NCBI GenBank assembly: GCA_050246735.1
Contig: JBFWVM010000022.1
Coordinates: 32,220 to 96,219 of the forward strand
Direction of reading: 5' to 3'
DNA: 64,000 nt
DNA from: Taklimakanibacter sp050246735
Lineage (GTDB): Bacteria; Pseudomonadota; Alphaproteobacteria; Rhizobiales; Aestuariivirgaceae
This document shows, one piece after another, positions 43,790 through 51,876 of the stretch (the first letter of the stretch is position 1; every line of letters begins with the position of its first letter). The translations under genes and the position numbers were made by a program. The notes under the pieces were generated by a model. It worked only from the letters and a program-made list of their open reading frames with translations, searched no databases and had not been told where the DNA came from.

Positions 43790-44876
43790 TCTGTTTCTCC
43801 CTGGGCGTGATCTGGGCTTCGAGCGCGCGCCGTTGCGCCAGGATCCTGCCCCAGCGCGAGTCGCCGAATTTGATCGCGAGGCTCGCCGCGACGAAGATGA
43901 CGACGAGCCCCTGGATGGCGTCGATCACGGTGCTGTCGACGCCCGAGGCCCGCTGCATGAACTGCGCGCCGGATCTGAGCCCGGAGAAGAACAGGGCGGC
44001 GACCGGCACCAGGATCGGATTGGCGGCGGCCATGAAGGCGACGACGATGCCGTCGAAGCCATAGCCGGGGCTGAACATGTGGAAGAGGCGGTACTTGACG
44101 CCCAGGATCTCGAAAGCGCCGGCGAGACCGGCCAGCGCTCCGCCGAGCGCCATGGTGGCGACCATCTGGCGCTGCACCCGGATGCCGGCATAAAGCGCCG
44201 CCTGCGGATTGCTGCCGACGGTCGTCATCTCGAAGCCGAAGGTCGTGTATTTGAGCACGAGCGCCAGGATGACGGCGGCGAGCACGCCGATGACGGCGCC
44301 GATATGGGCGTCCGTCGGGTTCATGATGTGGGGCAGGAACAGGCTCGCCGGGATCTCGCGCGAATAGGGATAGGGAGCGCCTTCCTCCATCATCGGTCCG
44401 CCCGCCGCGTAGGACACGATGTTGATGCCGACATAGTTGAGGAGCAGCGTCACGATGACTTCGTTGATGCCGCGATAGGCCTTGAGCCAGCCCGCGATGG
44501 CCGCCCAGAAGGCGCCGCCGGCCGCCCCCGCCACGGCGCAGATCAGGAGATGCAGCGGCCAGTACATCTGCGGCAGATAGAGAGCGGCGATGGCGCAGAA
44601 CAGCGCCCCCATGTAGATCTGGCCTTCGGCGCCGACATTGAACAACCCCGCCTTGAGCGGCACGGCCACGGCGAGACCGGCGAGCAGGATGGGGGAGAAC
44701 TTCACCAGCGTGGCGCCGAAGCCGAAATAGTCGAAGAAGGCCTCGCCGAACAGCGAGCGGTAGGCGGCAACCGGATTGGCGCCCGCCATGAGCATCAGGA
44801 CCGAGCCGGCGAGGAGGGCGAGCATGACCGCCCAGACGGTCTTCGTCGCATAGAGGAGCTGGACGAGACGCGCCAT
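43782..44876 (-). CDS. ABC transporter permease, nucleoside/BMP type (first permease)
   Basis: A 364-residue permease, the YufP/NupP counterpart. It has around ten hydrophobic segments and family motifs PLKAGLFNVGAEGQIYMGALF and YRGINEVIVTLLLNYVGIN. It starts at ATG 44876 overlapping the ATPase stop (ATGA); a GTG one codon earlier is possible. With the second permease it forms the channel of a purine-nucleoside-type importer. Confidence 0.92.
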   Translation of the reverse strand: MARLVQLLYATKTVWAVMLALLAGSVLMLMAGANPVAAYRSLFGEAFFDYFGFGATLVKFSPILLAGLAVAVPLKAGLFNVGAEGQIYMGALFCAIAALYLPQMYWPLHLLICAVAGAAGGAFWAAIAGWLKAYRGINEVIVTLLLNYVGINIVSYAAGGPMMEEGAPYPYSREIPASLFLPHIMNPTDAHIGAVIGVLAAVILALVLKYTTFGFEMTTVGSNPQAALYAGIRVQRQMVATMALGGALAGLAGAFEILGVKYRLFHMFSPGYGFDGIVVAFMAAANPILVPVAALFFSGLRSGAQFMQRASGVDSTVIDAIQGLVVIFVAASLAIKFGDSRWGRILAQRRALEAQITPREKQNA

Positions 44877-46390
44877 CACGCCGCCTCTGCCGCAACGCCG
44901 GCCATCAATTCGCCCAATCTCTCGGGCGTGGCTTCATCCGGCGTCATGATGCCGGTGATGCGGCCGCGATACATGACGGCGATGCGGTCGGCGATGTCCA
45001 TGACGTGCTCGAGCTCGGTCGACACGTAGAGGACGCCGACGCCGGCCTTCTTCAGGTCGAAGATGGTGTTCTGGACGAATTCGATGGCGCCGATATCGAG
45101 TCCCTTGCAGGCCTGCATGACGACGAGGATGCGGGGCTTCGCTTCGATCTCGCGCGCCAGGATGACCTTCTGCTGGTTGCCGCCGGAGAGGAAGCGCGCC
45201 GGCTGCTGCGGCGAGCGCAGGCGCACGTCGTAGCGCTTGACGAGGTCCGCCGCGTTCCTCGCCATGTAGGCGAAATCGAGGATGCCGCGGCGCGAGGCGG
45301 GCGGACGGTCATAGTCGCGCAGGACGAGGTTGGTGGCGACCGGATAGTCGAGGACGAGGCCCGTCTGCTGGCGGTCCTCGGGCACGAAGCCGATGCCGGC
45401 CTCGTTCTTGCGCGCCTTGACGTCGAGCGGGCCGATATCGCGACCGCCCACCAGGATCTTTCCGCCCTCGAGCGGCCGCAGCCCGGCGATGACCTCGCTC
45501 AGCTCGCGCTGCCCGTTGCCGTCGACGCCGGTGACGCCGAGCACTTCGCCGGCCCTGAGCTCGAAGCTGAGGCTGTCGAGAGCGCGCACGCCGCGGTCGT
45601 TGGCGGCGACGAGATCGCGGGCCTCGAGGATGATGCCGCCGGGCGCGCTTTTCACCCGCTTCAGATTCGTGATCACGTCGCGCCCGACCATGCGCCGCGC
45701 CAGTTGCCGCGATGTCGTGTCCTGGGCGTCGACCTCGTCGGTGACCTTGCCGTGGCGCATCACCGTCACCCGGTCGGCGACCTGCATCACCTCCTCGAGC
45801 TTGTGGGTGATGAACAGGATGGTGTGGTTGGCGGCGCGCAGGGCCTTGAGGCTGTCGAGGAAGGAGCCGATCTCGCTCGGCGCCAGAACGCTGGTCGGCT
45901 CGTCGAGGATGAGGACCTCGGCCTTGCGGTAGAGCGCCTTCAGGATCTCGACGCGCTGGCGCATGCCCATGGGCAGCGTCCAGATCTCCGCGCCGGGATC
46001 GATGTCGAAGCCGATGCCGTGGGCGAGCTCGCGGATGCGCTTCTCATGCGCCCTGAAGTCGACCTGCTCGAGGCCGCGCCCGAGGCCGAGCACGATGTTC
46101 TCGGTGACGGTGAGGGAGTTCACCAGCATGAAATGCTGATGGATCATGCCGATGCCATGCGCGATGGCGTCACGCGGCGAGGTCAGCCTGAGCGGCCGGC
46201 CGTTGAGCAGGATGCGGCCTTCGTCGGGACGGTAGAGCCCGTAGAGGATATTCATCAGGGTCGTCTTGCCGGCACCGTTCTCGCCCAGGATCGCATGGAT
46301 GGCGCCCTTGGCGACGGCGATCGAAACCCTGTCGAGCGCCGTGAACGCGCCGAACGACTTCGTGATCCCATCAATGACAATGTGATCCAT
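44876..46390 (-). CDS. ABC transporter ATP-binding protein, two-domain nucleoside type
   Basis: A 504-residue duplicated ATPase (YufO/NupO type). Domain 1 has Walker A GENGAGKTT (near residues 36-44), signature MGMRQRVEILKAL and Walker B LILDEPTSVLAP. Domain 2 has a degenerate Walker A (GVDGNGQREL) but a signature FLSGGNQQKVILAREI, as usual for this group. The site ILVVMQACKGLDIG replaces the usual DEPT box. ATG at 46390 with an AGGA site. It energises import with the two permeases. Confidence 0.92.
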   Translation of the reverse strand: MDHIVIDGITKSFGAFTALDRVSIAVAKGAIHAILGENGAGKTTLMNILYGLYRPDEGRILLNGRPLRLTSPRDAIAHGIGMIHQHFMLVNSLTVTENIVLGLGRGLEQVDFRAHEKRIRELAHGIGFDIDPGAEIWTLPMGMRQRVEILKALYRKAEVLILDEPTSVLAPSEIGSFLDSLKALRAANHTILFITHKLEEVMQVADRVTVMRHGKVTDEVDAQDTTSRQLARRMVGRDVITNLKRVKSAPGGIILEARDLVAANDRGVRALDSLSFELRAGEVLGVTGVDGNGQRELSEVIAGLRPLEGGKILVGGRDIGPLDVKARKNEAGIGFVPEDRQQTGLVLDYPVATNLVLRDYDRPPASRRGILDFAYMARNAADLVKRYDVRLRSPQQPARFLSGGNQQKVILAREIEAKPRILVVMQACKGLDIGAIEFVQNTIFDLKKAGVGVLYVSTELEHVMDIADRIAVMYRGRITGIMTPDEATPERLGELMAGVAAEAA

Positions 46391-46460
46391 CGATCCTGCC
46401 GCTGTGAGAGGCGGCGGGGAGCCTGGAACGCTTCCCCGCCGATGCATGATCAGGACGGGC

Positions 46461-47414
46461 TCAGGGCGTCAACTCGCCCGACTTCATCTTCTCGGCGAGC
46501 GCCAGGACCTCCTTCTGGACGTCTTCCGGCACCGCTTTGTGGAACGACCCGATGCGGGCGGCCTCCGGGGTCTTCAGGTCGAAATTGTAGTTCTTGCCTT
46601 CGAGCTTGCCCTCCTGCGCGAGCTTGATGTAGTCGAGCATCGCTCCCTTGATGTCGAAGATGGCCGACTGCAGCACCGTGTCCGGCCAGTCGGCGATGGC
46701 GTCGTAATAGAGGCCGAAGCCCCACACGCCCTTTTCCTTGCACGCCTGCAGGCTGCCGATCACCGCATTGTCCATGGTCGGGAAGATGACGTCCGCACCT
46801 TCCGAGATCTGGTTGAGGGCGGCTTCCTTGCCCTTGGCGATGTCGTCCCAGTCGTTGGTGTAGGCGGTGAAGACTTCCTTGCCGCCGGCCGCCTTGAAGC
46901 CTTCCTCATAGGCCGAGTTGAGATCGAGCGAGAACTTGATCTTCTGGCCGCCGATCCAGCCGGCCTTGCCGCTCTTCGACATCTTGCCGGCGATATAGCC
47001 CATGAGATAGCCGAACTGGCGGAAGTTGAAGTCGGCGGAGGCGATGTTGCCTTCGCCGATCTGGCCGTTGTTCACCACGAAGATGGTGTCGGGATAGCGG
47101 GAGGCGACGCGCTTGGCGGCGTCCTGGAATTCGCCGCCATGGCCGATCACCACCTTGTAGCCGCGCCTCGCATAGTCGGCCATCGCCTCGGCCTGGTCGG
47201 CCTGGGCCACCTTCTCGCTATAGGCGACCTCGATGCCGAGCTTGTCCTTGGCCTGCATGATCCCTTCATAGCCGGACTGGCTCCACGACTTGTCGGTGAT
47301 GTTGCCGGGCATGACGATGGCGACCTTGATCGCGTCCGCCGCGGCGGGCTTGAGCACGGCGAGACCGGCGGCCGTGCCGCATATCGCAATGAATGACCTT
47401 CTGCTGACGATCAT
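46461..47414 (-). CDS. BMP-family ABC substrate-binding protein
   Basis: A 317-residue PnrA/BMP-type binding protein. A Tat-like leader VSRRSFIAICGTAAG (residues 3-17) precedes KVAIVMPGNITDKSWSQSGYEG, the typical first motif, followed by KVVIGHGGEFQDAAKRVA and GYIAGKMSKSGKAGWIGGQ. BMP proteins bind purine nucleosides or, in some clades, other heterocycles. AAGGGAGA precedes ATG 47414. It is the first gene of a nine-gene minus-strand operon and faces the LysR gene across a dyad-rich gap. Confidence 0.92.
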   Translation of the reverse strand: MIVSRRSFIAICGTAAGLAVLKPAAADAIKVAIVMPGNITDKSWSQSGYEGIMQAKDKLGIEVAYSEKVAQADQAEAMADYARRGYKVVIGHGGEFQDAAKRVASRYPDTIFVVNNGQIGEGNIASADFNFRQFGYLMGYIAGKMSKSGKAGWIGGQKIKFSLDLNSAYEEGFKAAGGKEVFTAYTNDWDDIAKGKEAALNQISEGADVIFPTMDNAVIGSLQACKEKGVWGFGLYYDAIADWPDTVLQSAIFDIKGAMLDYIKLAQEGKLEGKNYNFDLKTPEAARIGSFHKAVPEDVQKEVLALAEKMKSGELTP

Positions 47415-47463
47415 CTGTCTCTCCCTTGGATTGTTGATTTGCCGCGGCTTCGCCACGGTCGTT

Positions 47464-47473
47464 CTTCGCGAAG
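47464..47473. promoter_or_regulatory. Palindrome CTTCGCGAAG in BMP/LysR intergenic gap
   Basis: A 10-bp perfect palindrome between the BMP gene and the LysR gene. It could be part of a regulator site or chance in GC-rich DNA. Confidence 0.25.
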
Positions 47474-47509
47474 TGCAGTCTTGATCAGGATTTACTTATA
47501 GTCGATATT

Positions 47510-47528
47510 AAATAAATGAACTTTATTT
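47510..47528. promoter_or_regulatory. Candidate LysR operator AAATAAA-N5-TTTATTT
   Basis: A perfect 7-bp inverted repeat with a 5-base spacer, strikingly AT-rich in this GC-rich genome and centred 26 bp upstream of the LysR ATG. Its size fits the 19-bp repressor-type sites of LysR regulators, so it probably governs both the regulator and the divergent BMP operon. Confidence 0.5.
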
Positions 47529-47544
47529 CCATCCGGACTTAAGT

Positions 47545-48453
47545 ATGTTGCGCGAAGCCAAGTCGCAGATCGCCCTCGACGGCATCGATGTCAACCTCCT
47601 GCGCATGTTCTGCGTCATCGTCGAGAGCAACGGCTTTTCCGCCGCCCAGGCGCGCATGAACGTTTCCGCCGCCGCGGTCTCGAGCAAGATGGCGGCGCTC
47701 GAGGACAGGCTCGGCCTGCGCCTGTGCCAGCGCGGACGGGCCGGCTTCAGCCTGACCAGCGAAGGCCAGAAGGTCTACGAGGCGGCGACCGCCATCTTCA
47801 AGTCGCATGTCGCCTTCGTGCGCGAGGTGAGCCAGCTGCGCGAGGAGCTTGCCGGCCGGCTCGAGATCGGCGTCGTCGATTCGACCGTCACCAATCCCGA
47901 CATGCAGCTCTCCGACCTGGTGCGCCGCTTCAGCGTGAAGCACCCCCAGGTGCATCTGGCGCTGCATGTGATGGAGCCGCCCGACATCGAGCGGGCTTTG
48001 CTCGAGGGCAAGGTGCAGATCGGCATCTCGGCCTTCTATCACCATGTGCCGGGTCTCCAGTACCGCCCGCTGCTCGAGGAGCTGCACGAGCTCTATTGCG
48101 GGCGCGGCCACGCGCTGTTCGGCCGCGCGCCCGACCGCATCGACATGGCGGAGCTGCGCGACTGCCGCTATGTCATCCGCAGCCATCTGCCGAGCCATGT
48201 CGAGCTCGCCAACGACAGCGTGACCGGCGGCGCCACCGTGACCGACATGGAGGCCATGGCGCATCTGGTGCTCTCCGGCCAGTTCATCGGCTTCATGCCG
48301 GTGCACTATGCCGCCGTCTGGACGCGCAGCGACCACATGCGTCCGGTCCTGCCCGGGCGCTTCTCGCACAAATCGACCTTCGAGATCGCGATCAACTCCG
48401 AGAACCGGCTGGACCGCCTGACGGTGGCATTCCTGCAGCAGATCCGGCCTTGA
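47545..48453 (+). CDS. LysR family transcriptional regulator
   Basis: A 302-residue LysR regulator. HTH residues about 16-65 read NLLRMFCVIVESNGFSAAQARMNVSAAAVSSKMAALEDRLGLRL, followed by the effector-binding domain. It is divergent from the BMP operon and likely controls it. It is clearly similar to the LysR at 50834-51790 (shared FSLTxEG and RxGFS segments after the HTH), which also faces an ABC importer. ATG at 47545; no strong ribosome site is visible. Confidence 0.92.
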   Translation: MLREAKSQIALDGIDVNLLRMFCVIVESNGFSAAQARMNVSAAAVSSKMAALEDRLGLRLCQRGRAGFSLTSEGQKVYEAATAIFKSHVAFVREVSQLREELAGRLEIGVVDSTVTNPDMQLSDLVRRFSVKHPQVHLALHVMEPPDIERALLEGKVQIGISAFYHHVPGLQYRPLLEELHELYCGRGHALFGRAPDRIDMAELRDCRYVIRSHLPSHVELANDSVTGGATVTDMEAMAHLVLSGQFIGFMPVHYAAVWTRSDHMRPVLPGRFSHKSTFEIAINSENRLDRLTVAFLQQIRP

Positions 48454-48553
48454 GCAGTCCCGGCGCCTCATGTTTGCGCCGGGCATATTCACTATGCCTC
48501 TCCGGCCGGTCTACAGTAAGGGCACCTCGACAGCGCCAGGGGAGGGGGCACTC

Positions 48554-48757
48554 ATGATACTGCGTATCGTCCTGTTGATCATCGGCAGCCTGATGGTTCT
48601 CATGGGCCTGGTATGGATCGGTCAGGGCAGCGGCTATTTCCCCTATCCGGCCGAAAGCTTCATGATCGATCAGACGCCCTGGATCTACTGGGGTCTGATC
48701 CTCGCCGCCGCCGGCCTCGTCGTCATCGTCCTTTCCCGCAAGCGCCGCCGGAAATAG
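48554..48757 (+). CDS. Small two-span membrane protein
   Basis: A 67-residue protein with two hydrophobic helices (ILRIVLLIIGSLMVLMGLVWIG and YWGLILAAAGLVVIVLS) around SGYFPYPAESFMIDQTPW, ending in a basic RKRRRK tail. GGAGGGGG stands six bases before the ATG at 48554, which is why I reject earlier in-frame starts. Similar unnamed membrane proteins are common in Hyphomicrobiales. Function unknown; it lies convergent to the META paralogue. Confidence 0.7.
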   Translation: MILRIVLLIIGSLMVLMGLVWIGQGSGYFPYPAESFMIDQTPWIYWGLILAAAGLVVIVLSRKRRRK

Positions 48758-48789
48758 ACGGCCTTCAGTGCCGCCGTTCCGCGCCATGC

Positions 48790-49563
48790 TCACATGCGGG
48801 CGAGGAGGAGGATTTCCCGGTTGCCGGCATCGAACAGGATGAGCTTGCCGCGCCGGTCGTCGACCATCCAGCGATGGGCGTCGCCGAGAGCGGCGAGGAA
48901 CTTGTCCTCCTGGTCCATGATCGCGGGCGGGCAGGCCTTGCGGGTCGCGGCCAGCGGGCCGAAGCTGATCTTGTCGCCGGTGATGGCGGCCTTGCCGCCG
49001 AAGCCGTTGCAGCCGCCGCTGCCGGTGACCTTGCCGTCCGCGGCGATCTCGATCGTGCTCTGCAGATTGTCGATGACGCCGCCATTGCGGATCGATTCCG
49101 CCAGCCATTTGCCTTTCGGCGTCGAGGGATCGGATGCCCGCGCCGCGACGCGCTGGACCCTGAGATCCGGCTGGATGGGCCCGTTGGCGACCGGCTTGGG
49201 AGTGGCGGTGCCGAACCACACCTTGCCGTCGACCAGGATGCGGGCCCGCAGCGCATAGGAGTGGCCGCGCCGCAGGCGCCTGTCGTCGAAAGCCAGGCGA
49301 TAGGGTATGGGCATGCGGTTGCGCGTCCGCACCCGGGCGACGCCGATGACGCTCGAGGAGGCATCGGCGCGCGACACGCGCAGCAGGCTCACCTCGAGGA
49401 TCGCGTTGGGCGGAAGCGAGATGCGCTCGCGATAGGAAACGGTGCCGCGCAGCGTCTTCACCTTGGCCCATGCCGGTGCCGCCGCGGGCAGGGCCAGCGC
49501 CAGTACGGCATAGCCCAGAAGCCTGCGCCGCGACACGATTGCGATGGATTTTCCGTTGCCCAT
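48790..49563 (-). CDS. YbaY-META domain protein, Tat leader (paralogue B)
   Basis: A 257-residue exported protein with a Tat-like leader (VSRRRLLGYAVLALAL, residues 10-25), a YbaY-like domain (RGTVSYRERISLPPNAILEVSL; RMPIPYRLAFD) and a META domain (SGGCNGFGGKAAI; FGPLAATRKACP; MDQEDKFLAALGD). The domain order and many motifs match the protein at 30423-31193, so the two are paralogues. GGAGG precedes the ATG. An envelope-stress or chaperone-like role is possible but unproven. Confidence 0.82.
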   Translation of the reverse strand: MGNGKSIAIVSRRRLLGYAVLALALPAAAPAWAKVKTLRGTVSYRERISLPPNAILEVSLLRVSRADASSSVIGVARVRTRNRMPIPYRLAFDDRRLRRGHSYALRARILVDGKVWFGTATPKPVANGPIQPDLRVQRVAARASDPSTPKGKWLAESIRNGGVIDNLQSTIEIAADGKVTGSGGCNGFGGKAAITGDKISFGPLAATRKACPPAIMDQEDKFLAALGDAHRWMVDDRRGKLILFDAGNREILLLARM

Positions 49564-49611
49564 GGCCGTCTCCTCCAGCGGCCTCCTGATAGGGCCAGAT
49601 TTATGTCCTTA

Positions 49612-50673
49612 TTAGGGAGAGGGCCGGCCGTCCGCAGCCGAGGCCGGCCTGACCGATTTGTGCGTGCGGGCGGCTTCGTAGGCGGCCTCGACCAGGGCAC
49701 AGGTCTTGAGATTGTCTTCGCCGGAAGTGTCCGCGGCGACGCCGGCGCGCAAGCGCTCGAGCATGTGGCGGTTGGCATGCAGCACCGCTTCCTGCGACAC
49801 GTGCCAGGGCCTGCTCGTCCACGGCAGGAGCGGCCCGCCGATGGCGTCCTCGAAGGTGAGACCCTGGGTGGTGACGGTCATCTTCTCGCCCCTGGTCACG
49901 ACGAGCGAGCCGCCATCGCCCTCGATCTCGATCAGGGTTTCAGGAAAGGGGTCGTTGCCGCGCTTTGCGGCATAGGTCGCCTCCACGACCGAGACGGCGC
50001 CCGAAACATGGCGCATCATGATGGTGGCGGTGTCTTCCGCCTTGATGCCGGGATTGCGCTTCTGCGTCTCGCAGCTGAGATGCTCCACCTCGCCGAGGAA
50101 ATAGCGCGCGAGATCGAGCACATGGATGCCGACGTCCTGGATCGCCAGTCTGTCCTCCTGCGCAAGATAGGGCTGGCCGCGATAGACGTCGAAGCCGGTG
50201 CGCCAGGAAAACCGCGCCCAGCTCGGCGTGCCGATGGTTCCCTGCTCCAGCACCGTCTTCACCTTGCGCATGCCGGTGGCGAACCGGAAGTTCTCGTGGA
50301 CGGCGAGCCAGGCGCCGTGGCGGCGCGCCGTCTCCACGATCGCGACGCAGTCCTTCCATGTCGGAGCCAGCGGCTTCTGCACGACGGCGGCAATTCCGCG
50401 CTCGGCGGCGATCGCCGCCAACTCGCGATGAGTGTCCATCCGGGTGGCGATGTCGACCAGATCGATCCCGACGGCGTCCAGCATCTCGGTCATCCGGGTG
50501 AAATGCGGCACGCCGAAGCCGGCGCCTGCCGCTTCGGCCCTGGCCGGATCACGGTCGCAGACCGCCGCCAGCACCGCGCCTTCGGGCCTCAGGCTCGACC
50601 AGGCGTGAAGATGGTTCTGCGCGTAGAACCCGCAACCCACCACACCGACGGCGATCTGTGTGCGCTCTTCCAT
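49612..50673 (-). CDS. Gfo/Idh/MocA family oxidoreductase
   Basis: A 353-residue NAD(P)-dependent dehydrogenase. The Rossmann motif VGVVGCGFYAQNHLHAW is near residue 10, the family EKP-like motif reads VQKPLAPTW near 98, and the C-terminal alpha/beta domain has WRTGFDVYRGQPYLAQED and DVGIHVLDLARYFLG with the catalytic His. Such enzymes oxidise sugars, inositols or reduce imines. It is a single gene with no enzyme partners close by. Substrate unknown. Confidence 0.9.
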   Translation of the reverse strand: MEERTQIAVGVVGCGFYAQNHLHAWSSLRPEGAVLAAVCDRDPARAEAAGAGFGVPHFTRMTEMLDAVGIDLVDIATRMDTHRELAAIAAERGIAAVVQKPLAPTWKDCVAIVETARRHGAWLAVHENFRFATGMRKVKTVLEQGTIGTPSWARFSWRTGFDVYRGQPYLAQEDRLAIQDVGIHVLDLARYFLGEVEHLSCETQKRNPGIKAEDTATIMMRHVSGAVSVVEATYAAKRGNDPFPETLIEIEGDGGSLVVTRGEKMTVTTQGLTFEDAIGGPLLPWTSRPWHVSQEAVLHANRHMLERLRAGVAADTSGEDNLKTCALVEAAYEAARTHKSVRPASAADGRPSP

Positions 50674-50833
50674 CAGTCGTTCTCCGATTGCCGCGGCATG
50701 ACAAGCCGGTCACACTACCACATGACATGCCGATTGCCCGGCTTCGCATGGTGGACCGACGTCCGCTGTCGATGACGGCGCCCTGACCATGTCGGCGTCG
50801 CCGAGGCCGTCGACCGAGGAATCCGCGGCCGGT

Positions 50834-51790
50834 TCATTTGGAGGGCTGAAAAAGAGAGGAATCCGTAAGTACCTCGGTGAGGCATTGCGACAGCAAGGCG
50901 GTGGCGCGGCTGTGCTCGGCCTTGCGGTTGGCGAGATAGAAGGTATCGAAGTAGGCCATCTCGGCGTCGAGCAGGCTCCTCATTTCGCCGCGATCGACGA
51001 AGGGCTGCGCGAAATGGACGGGAAGATAGCCCAGAAACCGTCCTGAGTTTATGAGGATAGCCAGGGTCTCCATGTGGGATGTCATGGCCCGGTGGTCGAA
51101 TGCCTCCTGCCCGGCGCCGGGGCCTTTCATGTAGGATCGCGCAACATAGGCAAAGCGCTTGACGACCGCGACGCTGAGCGGCTCCACGTGGGAGTAAAGA
51201 AGATGGTCGCGTCCGCAATAGAGGCGTTGCTCCTCGTTGAAGAGCGGCTTGGCGCTGACCGAAGGATGGCCTTCCGCGATCGGCGTGAGGATCACGGAGT
51301 AGCGGCCGTCCAGCAGTCTCTGCAGCAGGTCCTGGGGCGAGCTGATCTCGACATGCAGGATCACCTTCGGCGCAAGCCCGCTGAATCGCGCGATGGCCTG
51401 GTCGAGGCGCGCAGCGGAATTGGTATGCATGGCATCCACCGTGCCCAGATGGACCGTCCCGGTCAGCTCGCCGCGCACGGAGCCGACGATTCCGGCGAAG
51501 TTTTCGATCGACCGCAGCAGGTTTTCGGCGGCCTCATGAATAAGCACGCCTTCGGGCGTGAGCGAGAAGCCTTTTCGTCCACGCTCGCACAGCCGGACCC
51601 CGAAACGGGTCTCGAGGTGAGCGATGTGATTGCTGATGGTTCCGGGAGTCAGGCCAAGCTCATCCTGTGCCGCAGCAAAGCCCTCATGGCGGGCCACGGC
51701 CTGGAATATCCTCAGCAGTCGCAGGTCGGTGGGAGAAAAGCTGGGGGCAGCCTGACGAGCCATACGCTGAAATTTATCATAGTGAAGCAT
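50834..51790 (-). CDS. LysR family transcriptional regulator
   Basis: A 318-residue LysR regulator. HTH about 21-70: TDLRLLRIFQAVARHEGFAAAQDELGLTPGTISNHIAHLE, then the effector domain. It faces the NMT1/Tau-type ABC operon across an 86-bp gap holding an 8-bp inverted repeat, so it likely regulates that importer. It is related to the regulator at 47545-48453. The start ATG at 51790 lacks a ribosome site; an ATG at 51763 would remove nine residues. Confidence 0.9.
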   Translation of the reverse strand: MLHYDKFQRMARQAAPSFSPTDLRLLRIFQAVARHEGFAAAQDELGLTPGTISNHIAHLETRFGVRLCERGRKGFSLTPEGVLIHEAAENLLRSIENFAGIVGSVRGELTGTVHLGTVDAMHTNSAARLDQAIARFSGLAPKVILHVEISSPQDLLQRLLDGRYSVILTPIAEGHPSVSAKPLFNEEQRLYCGRDHLLYSHVEPLSVAVVKRFAYVARSYMKGPGAGQEAFDHRAMTSHMETLAILINSGRFLGYLPVHFAQPFVDRGEMRSLLDAEMAYFDTFYLANRKAEHSRATALLSQCLTEVLTDSSLFQPSK

Positions 51791-51820
51791 GAAACAAAGT
51801 GATTTTTCAGTCTTTCATGC
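51787..51820. promoter_or_regulatory. Candidate LysR operator: GCATGAAA-N18-TTTCATGC
   Basis: A perfect 8-bp inverted repeat with an 18-bp spacer in the gap between the LysR gene and the NMT1-type ABC operon, its left arm overlapping the LysR start codon. Wide-spaced half-sites can be bound by LysR tetramers, so it is a good candidate site. Confidence 0.4.
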
Positions 51821-51876
51821 GTGTCTATGCCTGCATGCTCCACCGCCACAGAAGCGGGAGAACAAAGGAGAGGAGC

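Noticed and set aside
48613..50775. Long plus-strand open frame opposite the META paralogue and dehydrogenase genes
   Set aside because: It is the reverse frame of two well-recognised genes and has no ribosome site or recognisable domain.
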